From: SBBV01 sp036555425
Lineage (GTDB): Bacteria > Pseudomonadota > Alphaproteobacteria > Bin65
Direction: 5' to 3'
Assembly (NCBI GenBank): GCA_036555425.1
Contig: DATBLL010000020.1
Location: 1 to 14,130 of the forward strand
Length of the DNA stretch: 14,130 bases
Shown: positions 6,733-13,064 of the stretch, piece by piece
How positions within the stretch are numbered: position 1 is the stretch's first letter
How the letters are laid out: each line of letters begins with the position of its first letter
The notes under the pieces: generated by a model
What the model was told of the DNA's origin: nothing
Seen by the model: only the letters and a program-made list of their open reading frames with translations
The model's database searches: none
Translations under genes and position numbers: made by a program

Positions 6733-7191
6733 ATGCCCCTCGATCTCGACAAGCCCGACGACAAGCCGACGCAGGACGAGCCGCGCGCGGCGGCGCTCTC
6801 CGGCGGCGGCGCGCGCTGGACCGGCGCGAGCGGCACGCGCTACACGGCCGAGATCTTCCCGCTCGGTCTCGCCATTCCCGCGCGGCCCGGGGTCTTCATT
6901 CTCGCCAAGCCGCGCGCGGCGCTCGCGCAGAGCTGGACCGCGCTCTATGTCGGCCACGCCGAAGACGTGGCCCGCGCCGTGCACGAAAGCCGGCGCCACT
7001 CCTATCTCTGGGATTTCGCCGTCGAACTCGGCATGACGGCGATCCACCTCGTGACGGCCGAGGCCGGTGCGGCCAGGCGCCACGACATCGCCCGCGATCT
7101 CGTCCGTTCCTTGCTCCCCTCGCTGAACCGGGAGACCGCGGCGACGCAGCGCATTGGCGGTGTTGGCACCAACCTCGGCGTTACGACCTAG
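6733..7191 (+). CDS. small GIY-YIG-like protein, probably catalytically degenerate
   Basis: This 152-aa protein begins with a charged, disordered-looking N-terminus (residues 1-35). A compact domain follows that reads like a small GIY-YIG fold: GVF at 53-55 (for GIY), ALYVG at 70-74 (for YIG), R81 and H84 in the next helix (RAVH), and the closing LVRSLLPSLN at 123-132. The catalytic Glu expected three residues before the LV of the last helix is Ala120, and the first motif Tyr is Phe55, so nuclease activity is doubtful. It starts 23 nt after the nrdJ stop and is followed by a terminator, so it is probably the second gene of an nrdJ operon. AAAGGAG at 6713-6719 is 13 nt from the ATG, rather far; GGCGGGA is adjacent, so the start is moderately sure. 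The gene itself is well supported by frame and codon use; the fold assignment is by eye. Confidence 0.8.
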   Translation: MPLDLDKPDDKPTQDEPRAAALSGGGARWTGASGTRYTAEIFPLGLAIPARPGVFILAKPRAALAQSWTALYVGHAEDVARAVHESRRHSYLWDFAVELGMTAIHLVTAEAGAARRHDIARDLVRSLLPSLNRETAATQRIGGVGTNLGVTT

Positions 7192-7224
7192 GGGGCGGAC
7201 GCCCCTAACGAGCTCCGGCTCGTT
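7192..7224 (+). other. two adjacent hairpins after the nrdJ operon
   Basis: GGGGC (7192-7196) pairs with GCCCC (7201-7205), and immediately after it AACGAGC (7207-7213) pairs perfectly with GCTCGTT (7218-7224) around TCCG. Neither is followed by a T-run. They precede the T-tailed terminator and probably add to a 3' structure that protects the nrdJ transcript. Confidence 0.45.
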
Positions 7225-7243
7225 GCTCCTCCCGAGCCCACTT

Positions 7244-7278
7244 GGGGCGCGATCTCGCAAGGACCGCGCCCCTTTTTT
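7244..7278 (+). terminator. Rho-independent terminator of the nrdJ operon
   Basis: GGGGCGCG (7244-7251) and CGCGCCCC (7265-7272) form a perfect 8-bp GC-rich stem with a 13-nt loop, directly followed by six T (7273-7278). It lies 53 nt after the stop of the GIY-YIG-like gene and separates that unit from the RidA gene downstream. Confidence 0.85.
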
Positions 7279-7417
7279 GCGCGCCGGGCCCCGTCGCTTG
7301 TGTTTCTCGCGGCGGCGCGCGATCCTTGCCGGCAGGACGCAGCGGCGCGCAGAGGGCATCGCCGGCGGCCAGAGCCGCCGGGCAATGGAACGAGCGGACG
7401 AGACACGGAGGAGCGGA

Positions 7418-7888
7418 ATGCCCGGCAAGATCGAGCAGCGAATGGCCGAGCGCGGGATCGTGCTGCCGCCGCCGATGCGCGCGATGGCGAACTACGTGCC
7501 CTACACGGTCACGCGCGCGCATGTGTGGGTGGCCGGCCAGGGCCCGTTCCGCGACGGCAAGCTGCACTACAACGGGCGGCTCGGCGAGACCTTGACGGTC
7601 GAGGACGGCCGCGCCTGCGCGCGCATCGTCGGCCTCAACGTGCTCGCGCAAGTGAAGGCGGCGTGCGGCGGCGATCTCGACCGCGTCGTGCGCTGCGTCA
7701 AGCTCGGCGGCTTCGTCAATTCGACGCCGGACTTCACGCAGCATCCCGAAGTCATCAACGGCGCCTCCGAGCTGATGATCGAGGTGTTCGGCGAGGCCGG
7801 CCGCCACGCCCGCTTCGCCGTCGGCGCGCCGACGCTGCCGATGGGGACCTCGGTCGAGATCGACGCGCTGTTCGAGATCAGGCCGTAG
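7418..7888 (+). CDS. RidA (YjgF/YER057c/UK114) family protein, copy 1
   Basis: This 156-aa protein belongs to the RidA family, whose trimeric members hydrolyse reactive enamine/imine intermediates released by amino-acid enzymes. Family features are the central GLNVLAQVKAACGGDLDRV (about 72-90), CVKLGGFVNSTPDF (about 93-106), the NGASELMIEVFGEAGRHAR segment with the expected catalytic Arg at R132, and the closing GAPTLPMGTSVEIDALFEI with E147. It is longer at the N-terminus than the roughly 130-aa archetype and matches the 150-aa RidA-like subgroup, whose deaminase activity is less certain. CGGAGGAG ends 4 nt before the ATG at 7418, fixing the start. It converges on the dioxygenase gene with only 20 nt between stops, and a paralogue lies at 9028-9495. 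Confidence 0.93.
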   Translation: MPGKIEQRMAERGIVLPPPMRAMANYVPYTVTRAHVWVAGQGPFRDGKLHYNGRLGETLTVEDGRACARIVGLNVLAQVKAACGGDLDRVVRCVKLGGFVNSTPDFTQHPEVINGASELMIEVFGEAGRHARFAVGAPTLPMGTSVEIDALFEIRP

Positions 7889-7908
7889 CGCCGCGTCCCC
7901 GCGCGCCG

Positions 7909-8910
7909 CTACAGCACCCGCGCCTTCAGCTGCGGGAAGACTTTGGCGACCTTGCTCAGGAGATAATCGCCATAGGTGCCGGTGAAGCTGTGCACGCTGG
8001 CGCCATCCCAGCGGCGCGCGCGGTCCTCGGCGATTTGCGCCGCGCCGATGGCCGCGTGCCGCGGCAGCGGCTTGATCTCGGCCGCGAAGTCGGGGTCGAA
8101 GAAGAGCGGAAACGAGAGCCGGTCGTGGCCGCTGACGTTGCGCACGCGATGCGGCGTCGAGCGGAACCAGCCGCCGGTGAGCCGGTCGAGCATGTCGCCG
8201 ATGTTGCACACCAGCGTGCCGGGCACGGGCGGCGCCTCGATCCAGCCGCGCGGCGTCTTCACCTGCAGCCCGCCATGCTGATCCTGCGCCAGCAGCGTCA
8301 ACAGCCCGTAGTCTGAATGCTCGCCGACGCCCCACGTGTCCGGCGCGCGGTTGGCCGGATAATGGAAGATCCGGAACAGAATCGTGGGCTCGGCGGTGTA
8401 GGTGCGCGCGAAGTAGCCCGCGTCGAGGCCCAGCGCCAGTGCGACGCCTTCCATCAGCGCATGCGCGGCGCGGGTCGTCCCTGCCATGAACGCCTCGACC
8501 GCGGGGCGCAGCTCGGGCACTTCGGCGGGCCAGAGATTGGCGCCGTGCAGCGGCCAGCCGGCGCGGACGCGCGGATGATCCGGCGGCAGCTCGGCGCCGA
8601 GATAGAGGCCCTCCTTCTGATCGGGCCGGCCGGAGGTGAGCTCGCCCTCGAGCGGGAACCAGCCGCGCCAGGCGGCGCCGCCGCGCTCCATCGCGATCTT
8701 CTCCTTGGCCGCGCGCGGCAGCGCGAAGAAGCGCCGGCTGGCGGCATCGAGCCGCGCCAGCACTTCGCCTGAGACGCCGTGGCCGCTGGCATAGAAGAAC
8801 CCGCTGTCGCGGCACGCCGCCTCGATGCGCGCGGCGACGGCGGCTCGCGCCCCGGCGTCGCGGCCGAACAGCGGCGCGATGTCGATGATGGGAAGCGTTT
8901 CGTTCGTCAT
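7909..8910 (-). CDS. 2-oxoglutarate/Fe(II) dioxygenase, isopenicillin N synthase-like
   Basis: This 333-aa protein starts with the family's N-terminal DIOX_N pattern (LPIIDIAPLFG, then SGFFYASGHGV). The double-stranded beta-helix core carries the iron ligands H198-x-D200 (GEHSDYG) and H254 (STPHRVRN), and the 2-oxoglutarate-binding R264-x-S266 (RLSFPLFF). These residues indicate an active non-haem iron oxygenase that hydroxylates or oxidatively rearranges a small molecule; the substrate is unknown. An alternative ATG at 8940 adds ten residues (MPARRQEDAA) and has GAGGGG 6 nt upstream, a better ribosome site than the AGAAG before 8910. Family alignment favours 8910, since the conserved domain begins at once. 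It lies between two RidA paralogues, convergent with one and divergent from the other. Confidence 0.94.
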   Translation of the reverse strand: MTNETLPIIDIAPLFGRDAGARAAVAARIEAACRDSGFFYASGHGVSGEVLARLDAASRRFFALPRAAKEKIAMERGGAAWRGWFPLEGELTSGRPDQKEGLYLGAELPPDHPRVRAGWPLHGANLWPAEVPELRPAVEAFMAGTTRAAHALMEGVALALGLDAGYFARTYTAEPTILFRIFHYPANRAPDTWGVGEHSDYGLLTLLAQDQHGGLQVKTPRGWIEAPPVPGTLVCNIGDMLDRLTGGWFRSTPHRVRNVSGHDRLSFPLFFDPDFAAEIKPLPRHAAIGAAQIAEDRARRWDGASVHSFTGTYGDYLLSKVAKVFPQLKARVL

Positions 8911-8969
8911 AGCGGCATCTTCTTGCCGCCGGGCCGGCATCGCAATCCCCTCGACGGCGGGCGAGGCGC

Positions 8970-8998
8970 ATTCTAGGGTCTCGGCGCCGCCGCGAAAA
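8970..8998 (-). promoter_or_regulatory. candidate promoter of the dioxygenase gene
   Basis: On the minus strand TAGAAT (8970-8975) lies 17 bp downstream of TTTTCG (8993-8998), giving a fair -10 and a weak -35. Transcription would start near 8963, close to the alternative start codon at 8940. The 117-nt gap is shared with the divergent RidA gene, so joint regulation is possible. Confidence 0.3.
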
Positions 8999-9027
8999 CC
9001 GCGCCGGTTCGGGAAGACGAGGATGCA

Positions 9028-9495
9028 ATGGCCGGAAGGGTCCAAGCGCGCTTGCAGGAACTCGGCATCGCCTTGCCGCCGGCGCCGGCGCCGGCCGCCA
9101 ACTACGTGCCCTGGGTCGTCTCGCAGGGCATGGCCTTCATCGCCGGGCAGATCCCGATCCACGAGGGCAAGCCGACCTTCATCGGCAAGCTCGGGCGCGA
9201 ATTCACGATCGAGCAGGGCCAGCAGGCGGCGCGGCTCTGCGCGCTCAACATCCTCGCGCAATTGAAGGCGGCGTGCGGCGGCGATCTCGACAAGGTCGCG
9301 CGCTGCGCCAAGGTCGGCGCCTTCGTCAATTGCACGCCCGAGTTCAACGACCAGCCGCAGGTCGTCAACGGCGCCTCCGATCTTTTCGTGGCGGTGCTGG
9401 GCGAAGCCGGCAAGCACGCGCGTTTCGCCGTGGGCGCGCCGAGCCTGCCGCGCGGCGTCGCGGTCGAAGTGGACGCGGTGTTCGAGCTGAAATAG
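9028..9495 (+). CDS. RidA (YjgF/YER057c/UK114) family protein, copy 2
   Basis: This 155-aa paralogue of the 7418-7888 product has the same layout: ANYVPWVVSQGMAFIAGQ near residue 24, ALNILAQLKAACGGDLDKV (72-90), FVNCTPEF (99-106), GEAGKHAR with R132, and GAPSLPRGVAVEVDAVFEL with E147. The two copies align without large gaps and even share a 29-bp exact DNA repeat in the central region, so they arose by duplication. A likely role is hydrolysis of reactive imines/enamines, inferred from the family. The ATG at 9028 has GAGG about 6 nt upstream. The gene is divergent from the dioxygenase and is followed at 24 nt by a methyltransferase gene, with which it may form an operon. Confidence 0.93.
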   Translation: MAGRVQARLQELGIALPPAPAPAANYVPWVVSQGMAFIAGQIPIHEGKPTFIGKLGREFTIEQGQQAARLCALNILAQLKAACGGDLDKVARCAKVGAFVNCTPEFNDQPQVVNGASDLFVAVLGEAGKHARFAVGAPSLPRGVAVEVDAVFELK

Positions 9496-9519
9496 GGGCC
9501 GGCACCCCGAGGAGGCGCG

Positions 9520-10332
9520 ATGAGCGGTCAATCCTCCGCGTTCGTCGGAAGCATTCCCGAGTGGTACGACACCGGCCTCGGTCCGATGATCTTCACGGAC
9601 TATGCCGACGACTTGGCGCGGCGCGCCGCCGCGGCGGCGCCGCAGCGCGTGCTCGAGACCGCGGCCGGCACCGGCATCGTCACGCGCAAGCTCCGCGATC
9701 GCATCGGCGCCGGCGCAACGCTCACGGCGACCGATCTCAACCCGCCGATGCTCGATGTCGCGCGCAAGAAGTTCGAGCCGGGCGAGCGCGTCGAGTTCCA
9801 GCCGTCCGACGCCACGGCGCTGCCGTTTCCCGACGCGGCCTTCGACGCGGTGGTGTGCCAGTTCGGCGTGATGTTCTTTCCCGACAAGGAGAAATCCTAT
9901 CGCGAAGCGCATCGCGTGCTGGCGCGGAAGGGGCGCTATCTCTTCAACGTCTGGGACGCGCACCGCTACAACGCCTTCGCGCGCATCACGCACGAGACCG
10001 TCGGCCGCTTCTTCCCCGCCGATCCCCCGGCCTTCTACCGCGTGCCGTTCAGCTACGGCCAGATCGATCCGATCAAGGAGGCGCTGATCGCCGCCGGCTT
10101 CGGCCGCATCCGCGCCGATGTCGTCGCGGTCGAAAAACGCATTCCGCAGGCGGCGATGTTCGCGCGCGGGCTCGTCTACGGCAATCCGGTGATCGACCAG
10201 ATCCGCGCGCGCGGCGGCATCGAGCCCGAGCGGATTTTGGAAGCGGTCACCGGCGCGCTCAAGGCCGAGTTCGGCGCCGATCCCGGCGCGATGCGGCTGC
10301 AGGCGATCGTGTTCGAGGCGGCGAAGATCTAG
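9520..10332 (+). CDS. class I SAM-dependent methyltransferase (UbiE-like)
   Basis: This 270-aa protein has a Rossmann-type methyltransferase core. Motif I is VLETAAGTG (44-52), the acidic residue binding the SAM ribose is D72 in TATDLNPPML, motif II is SDATALPFPDAAFDAVVCQFGV split around residues 96-117, and motif III is RVLARKGRYLF (132-142). This pattern matches the Methyltransf_11/UbiE group, which methylates small molecules. The C-terminal part (about 150-270) is helical and probably forms the acceptor lid. Motif I has Glu-Thr-Ala in place of the more usual Asp-x-Gly, a tolerated variant. GAGGAGG 5 nt before the ATG fixes the start. It follows the second RidA gene by 24 nt, so a shared transcript is likely. 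The methyl acceptor is unknown. Confidence 0.93.
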   Translation: MSGQSSAFVGSIPEWYDTGLGPMIFTDYADDLARRAAAAAPQRVLETAAGTGIVTRKLRDRIGAGATLTATDLNPPMLDVARKKFEPGERVEFQPSDATALPFPDAAFDAVVCQFGVMFFPDKEKSYREAHRVLARKGRYLFNVWDAHRYNAFARITHETVGRFFPADPPAFYRVPFSYGQIDPIKEALIAAGFGRIRADVVAVEKRIPQAAMFARGLVYGNPVIDQIRARGGIEPERILEAVTGALKAEFGADPGAMRLQAIVFEAAKI

Positions 10333-10391
10333 CGTCAACTCTCGTCGGGATGAATCGCCTTCCCTGGATGGCAGCGTGCTTGCGTCCACTT

Positions 10392-10406
10392 GAGCGGACT
10401 CCGCTC
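10392..10406 (+). terminator. possible weak terminator after the methyltransferase
   Basis: GAGCGG (10392-10397) and CCGCTC (10401-10406) make a 6-bp stem with a 3-nt loop, 60 nt after the stop codon. No T-run follows, so it would at most be a weak or Rho-assisted terminator. Confidence 0.2.
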
Positions 10407-10547
10407 TACGCCGATCACGTTCGCGGTCCGCACGCCATCGCGCCATCCCATCTTGAACCGCGGCTGAACGGCGCGCTCACGCGGGGTTCAACGGCGCCCG
10501 GCTAGGGTTGGGTCCGGGTAGGGCTCAGCGGGATCGCCAGCGCCTGG

Positions 10548-10790
10548 ATGCGCGCCATGCAGAACTCGTTTCGTCCCGTCGCCTTCCGCCTGCCCTTGAG
10601 CCAAGTCGCCGCCCTTGCCGACGCCGGCGCCGGCGCCCTCCTCTATCGCTGGCGGCACGGACCGCGCCTCGCCTTCGGCTTTCGCCTGCGGCTGACGCCG
10701 GGCGGGCACTACGCCCAGAGCCGCGCTGCCGAAACGGCGGAAGCAGCGCCGAGGTTGGCTGCTGCGGTCTCAAGATCGCCCCGTAAGTAG
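10548..10790 (+). CDS. hypothetical 80-aa ORF, doubtful
   Basis: The frame runs from ATG to TAG and gives a basic protein (MRAMQNSFRPVAFRLPL...). Third-position G/C bias resembles real genes over the first 60 codons and then weakens. There is no ribosome site before the ATG, no recognisable domain, and an overlapping open frame exists on the opposite strand. It could be a remnant of a decayed gene or simple GC-rich noise. Confidence 0.2.
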   Translation: MRAMQNSFRPVAFRLPLSQVAALADAGAGALLYRWRHGPRLAFGFRLRLTPGGHYAQSRAAETAEAAPRLAAAVSRSPRK

Positions 10791-10848
10791 CGGGAACAAA
10801 GACAGTTCTTGTTTTCATTCGCGTTTGAGTCGTTGCGTCGCAACCGCC

Positions 10849-10877
10849 TTGACAATCGTCTCTGCTTGATGTAAGTA
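10849..10877 (+). promoter_or_regulatory. promoter of the acyltransferase gene
   Basis: A perfect -35 TTGACA (10849-10854) is followed after 17 bp by TAAGTA (10872-10877), a modest -10. Transcription would start near 10884, about 20 nt before the ATG at 10905. The -10 lies inside the palindrome at 10871-10886, so a bound regulator would block RNA polymerase. Confidence 0.5.
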
Positions 10878-10886
10878 ATTACTCAC
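10871..10886. promoter_or_regulatory. operator-like 16-bp palindrome
   Basis: GTAAGTAATTACTCAC is symmetric at seven of eight base pairs, with a perfect 10-bp centre AGTAATTACT. It overlaps the -10 and start site of the acyltransferase promoter. Size and symmetry fit a dimeric TetR- or MarR-type repressor. No regulator gene is in the window, so the binding protein is unknown. Confidence 0.5.
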
Positions 10887-10904
10887 TTGCACAAAGAGGC
10901 GGCC

Positions 10905-11729
10905 ATGCCTGCACCCTTCGCCTACCCCGCGCTGACACCGGACCAAGCCGTTGCCCTCCCGGCCGCTGCTCCCATTGCCGTGCCTGCGCGGCGCGACGCC
11001 CTGGCGCTCGGCATTGCGCTGCGCTCGCGCCTCTTCAACGGCGTGTTCCTCGCCTACACGTTCTTGTTCGTGCTGTCGGTCTATCCGCTGCTGCTCTGGC
11101 CGAGCCGCCGGCCGCTCGCGCGCGCGATGAAAGCCTATGCCCAGGGCGTGCTCTGGCTCATGCGCCGCATCGCCGGCATCCGCATCGCGACGCGCGGCCG
11201 TGAAAACATCCCGGCGTCGGGCGCCTACATCCTCGCCAGCAAGCACCAGAGCGAGGCCGACGGCCTCATCCAGACGGCGCTCGTCGACGATCTCGCCTTC
11301 GTCGCGATGAAGGAGGTCGGCAAATACCCGCTCGTCGGCCCGGTGCTGCGGAAGCTCGAGATGGTTCTGGTCGATACCGACGGCGGCGCCCGCGAGCGCG
11401 CGAGCTTGGCCGCGGGCGGCCGCGCCGCCGCCGCCGCCGGGCGCCCGATCCTCATCTACCCCGAAGGCACGCTGATGAAGGCCGGCGAGCGCGGCAAGTA
11501 TCGCGCCGGCGTCTATCATCTCGCGGCCGAGCTCGGCCTCGCCGTCATCCCCGTCGCCACCGACGTCGGCCGCTGCTGGGACCGCCGCCAGAAGGCGAAG
11601 CGCCCGGGCGTCGCCACCGTCTCGTTCCTCCCCGCGATGCGCGCCGGCCGTGACAAGCGCGCCTTCATGGCCGCGCTCGAGGAGACGATCGAGGCCGAGA
11701 GCGCGCGGCTGGCGGCGGCACAATGTTGA
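10905..11729 (+). CDS. PlsC-type 1-acylglycerol-3-phosphate acyltransferase
   Basis: This 274-aa protein has the glycerolipid acyltransferase blocks: the HX4D motif H114-QSEA-D119 (SKHQSEADGL), block II around YPLVGPVLRKLEMVLVDTD (about 141-159), block III IYPEGTLMKAGERGKYRAG (from 174), and block IV AVIPVATDVG (about 193-202). A hydrophobic segment at about 45-65 anchors it in the inner membrane. The enzyme normally acylates lysophosphatidic acid to phosphatidic acid in phospholipid synthesis. The usual EGTR reads EGTL here, so the Arg that helps bind phosphate is absent, and a different acceptor (for instance a lyso-ornithine lipid) is possible. The start is the ATG at 10905 with AGAGG 5 nt upstream; an upstream TTG at 10887 would lie on the likely transcription start and was rejected. 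It has its own promoter with an overlapping palindrome. Confidence 0.93.
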   Translation: MPAPFAYPALTPDQAVALPAAAPIAVPARRDALALGIALRSRLFNGVFLAYTFLFVLSVYPLLLWPSRRPLARAMKAYAQGVLWLMRRIAGIRIATRGRENIPASGAYILASKHQSEADGLIQTALVDDLAFVAMKEVGKYPLVGPVLRKLEMVLVDTDGGARERASLAAGGRAAAAAGRPILIYPEGTLMKAGERGKYRAGVYHLAAELGLAVIPVATDVGRCWDRRQKAKRPGVATVSFLPAMRAGRDKRAFMAALEETIEAESARLAAAQC

Positions 11730-11736
11730 GCACTGT

Positions 11737-11795
11737 GCCCTCACTTCCCATCGCCGTGCGCCCTCTTGCGCGCATGGCGAATGGGAAGTGAGGGC
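11737..11795. repeat. long near-perfect inverted repeat (hairpin)
   Basis: The outer arms 11737-11755 and 11776-11795 are complementary except for one extra A in the right arm. The stem continues inward with GTGCGC (11756-11761) against GCGCAT (11770-11775), including one G-U pair, leaving an 8-nt loop. That makes about 25 base pairs. It starts 7 nt after the acyltransferase stop. There is no T-run and no target-site duplication. It could be a 3' stabilising structure, a terminator of unusual length, or a copy of a dispersed palindromic repeat. Confidence 0.75.
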
Positions 11796-11834
11796 CGGCG
11801 CCGCTTGCGCGGGCGCGGCGCTCGCATAAGCTCC

Positions 11835-11870
11835 GGGCATGCTCCTCATGCCCAAGTCGATCCCATGCCC
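11835..11870 (+). other. alternative pairing over the FemAB-like start codon
   Basis: GGGCATG (11835-11841) can pair perfectly with CATGCCC at 11847-11853, or with a second CATGCCC at 11864-11870 that includes the ATG at 11865. The two pairings exclude one another, and the second would hide the start codon. Only seven bases are involved, so chance is possible. Confidence 0.25.
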
Positions 11871-13052
11871 GACGGCGCTGAAGCCCTGACGGTCCGCACG
11901 GTCGACAGGATCGCGTCCGTCGACGCCGGCGCCTGGGACCGCTGCGCCGGCGGCGACAATCCGTTCGTCAGCCACGCTTTCCTCGGCTTGCTCGAGGAGA
12001 CGGGCTGCGCCGGCGGCAAGAGCGGCTGGCTGCCGCAGCACGCGCTGCTCGAAGATTCGGCCGGTCGCCTGCTGGCCGCGGCGCCGGCCTATTTGAAGAG
12101 CCACTCCTATGGCGAATACGTCTTCGACCATGGCTGGGCCGACGCCTTTGAGCGCGCCGGCGGGCGCTACTATCCAAAACTCCAGGTCGCCGTGCCGTTC
12201 ACGCCGGTGCCGGGACCGCGCCTTTTGGCGCCGCCCGGGCCGGCGCAGAAGCGACATCGCCTGGCGCTGCTTTCGGGCCTCGCCGAAGTCGCGCGCGCGC
12301 TCGACGTGAGCAGCGTCCACATCACGTTCCTCGCCCCCGACGAGGCGGCACTGGCCGAGGACGCCGGCCTCTTGATACGCCACGGCTGCCAATATCATTG
12401 GTTCAACCGCGGCTATGGCGACTTCGACGATTTCTTGGGCGCCCTCGCCTCGCGCAAGCGGAAGCAGATCCGCAAGGAGCGCGAAGAGGTGCGCGCCGCC
12501 GGCATCGAGGTGCGCCCGGTGCACGGCGGCGAGATGAGGCCGCGCGCGTGGGACGCGTTCTTCAAGTTCTACGTCGACACCTACGACCGCAAATGGGGCT
12601 ATCCCTATTTGACGCGCGAGTTCTTCGGCCGCCTCGGCGTGGAGCTCGGCGACAAGGTCGTGATGATGCTTGCTGTGCGCCGCGGCGCCACGATCGCCGG
12701 CGCCCTCAATCTGCGCGGCAGCGACGCACTCTTCGGCCGCAATTGGGGCGCCGCGGGCGATTTTCCGTTCCTCCATTTCGAGGCCTGCTACTACCAGGCC
12801 ATCGACTACGCGATCGCGCACAAGCTCGCGCGCGTCGAAGCGGGCGCCCAGGGCGAGCACAAGATCCAGCGCGGCTACCTGCCCGTGCCGACCTGGAGCG
12901 CGCACTGGATCCGCGATCCCGCCTTCGCCGCCGCGGTCGAGGATTTCCTCGGGCGCGAGCGTCCGGCGGTCGAAGCGGAGATGCGCGGACTCATGGAATA
13001 CTCGCCGTTCCGATCGCCCGAATCGGAGCGGGATCAGCCGACTGCAGGATGA
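11865..13052 (+). CDS. FemAB-like GNAT-fold protein (DUF482 family)
   Basis: This 395-aa protein matches the family annotated as FemAB-like or peptidogalycan biosynthesis protein (DUF482), built on GNAT-type folds. Characteristic stretches are NPFVSHAFL (32-40), HSYGEYVFDHGWADAF (80-95), YYPKLQVAVPFTPVPGPRLL (102-121), the basic helix SRKRKQIRKERE (about 196-207), FYVDTYDRKWGYPYLT (225-240), GRNWG (281-285), LHFEACYYQAIDYAI (293-307) and VEAGAQGEHKIQRGYLP (314-330). The family is widespread in Proteobacteria but its reaction is not established; an aminoacyl- or acyl-transfer role is assumed from FemAB similarity. No signal peptide or membrane segment is seen. The ATG at 11865 is in frame at the domain's beginning but lacks a clear ribosome site; upstream in-frame codons code an Arg-rich stretch through the hairpin and are unlikely. 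It converges on a methyltransferase gene 22 nt away. Confidence 0.92.
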   Translation: MPDGAEALTVRTVDRIASVDAGAWDRCAGGDNPFVSHAFLGLLEETGCAGGKSGWLPQHALLEDSAGRLLAAAPAYLKSHSYGEYVFDHGWADAFERAGGRYYPKLQVAVPFTPVPGPRLLAPPGPAQKRHRLALLSGLAEVARALDVSSVHITFLAPDEAALAEDAGLLIRHGCQYHWFNRGYGDFDDFLGALASRKRKQIRKEREEVRAAGIEVRPVHGGEMRPRAWDAFFKFYVDTYDRKWGYPYLTREFFGRLGVELGDKVVMMLAVRRGATIAGALNLRGSDALFGRNWGAAGDFPFLHFEACYYQAIDYAIAHKLARVEAGAQGEHKIQRGYLPVPTWSAHWIRDPAFAAAVEDFLGRERPAVEAEMRGLMEYSPFRSPESERDQPTAG

Positions 13053-13064
13053 GTCGGCAGAGTT

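Larger units (their letters stand above)
10333..10904. other. 572-nt region without a confident gene
   Basis: After the methyltransferase stop there are two inverted repeats, GAGCGG-act-CCGCTC (10392-10406) and TTGAACC...GGTTCAA (10453-10491), neither with a T-run. A weak 80-aa open frame occupies 10548-10790. The last 60 nt are AT-richer and carry the acyltransferase promoter and operator-like palindrome. No RNA gene was recognised; the GGTTCAA could suggest a tRNA T-loop but no matching stems exist. Confidence 0.5.

Noticed and set aside
7154..7417. N-terminal extension of the first RidA gene upstream of 7418
   Set aside because: It would run through the terminator and has no RidA homology; the ATG at 7418 has a strong ribosome site.
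8911..10446. Upstream extension of the dioxygenase frame to 845 aa on the minus strand
   Set aside because: The extension runs antisense through the RidA and methyltransferase genes and is low-complexity. The dioxygenase domain begins at the ATG at 8910 (or 8940).
10453..10500. tRNA-like fragment suggested by GGTTCAA
   Set aside because: No matching T-stem, anticodon stem or acceptor stem; the heptamer is explained as one arm of an inverted repeat.
10887..10904. TTG start at 10887 for the acyltransferase
   Set aside because: It falls at the likely transcription start and has no ribosome site, whereas the ATG at 10905 has AGAGG at good spacing.
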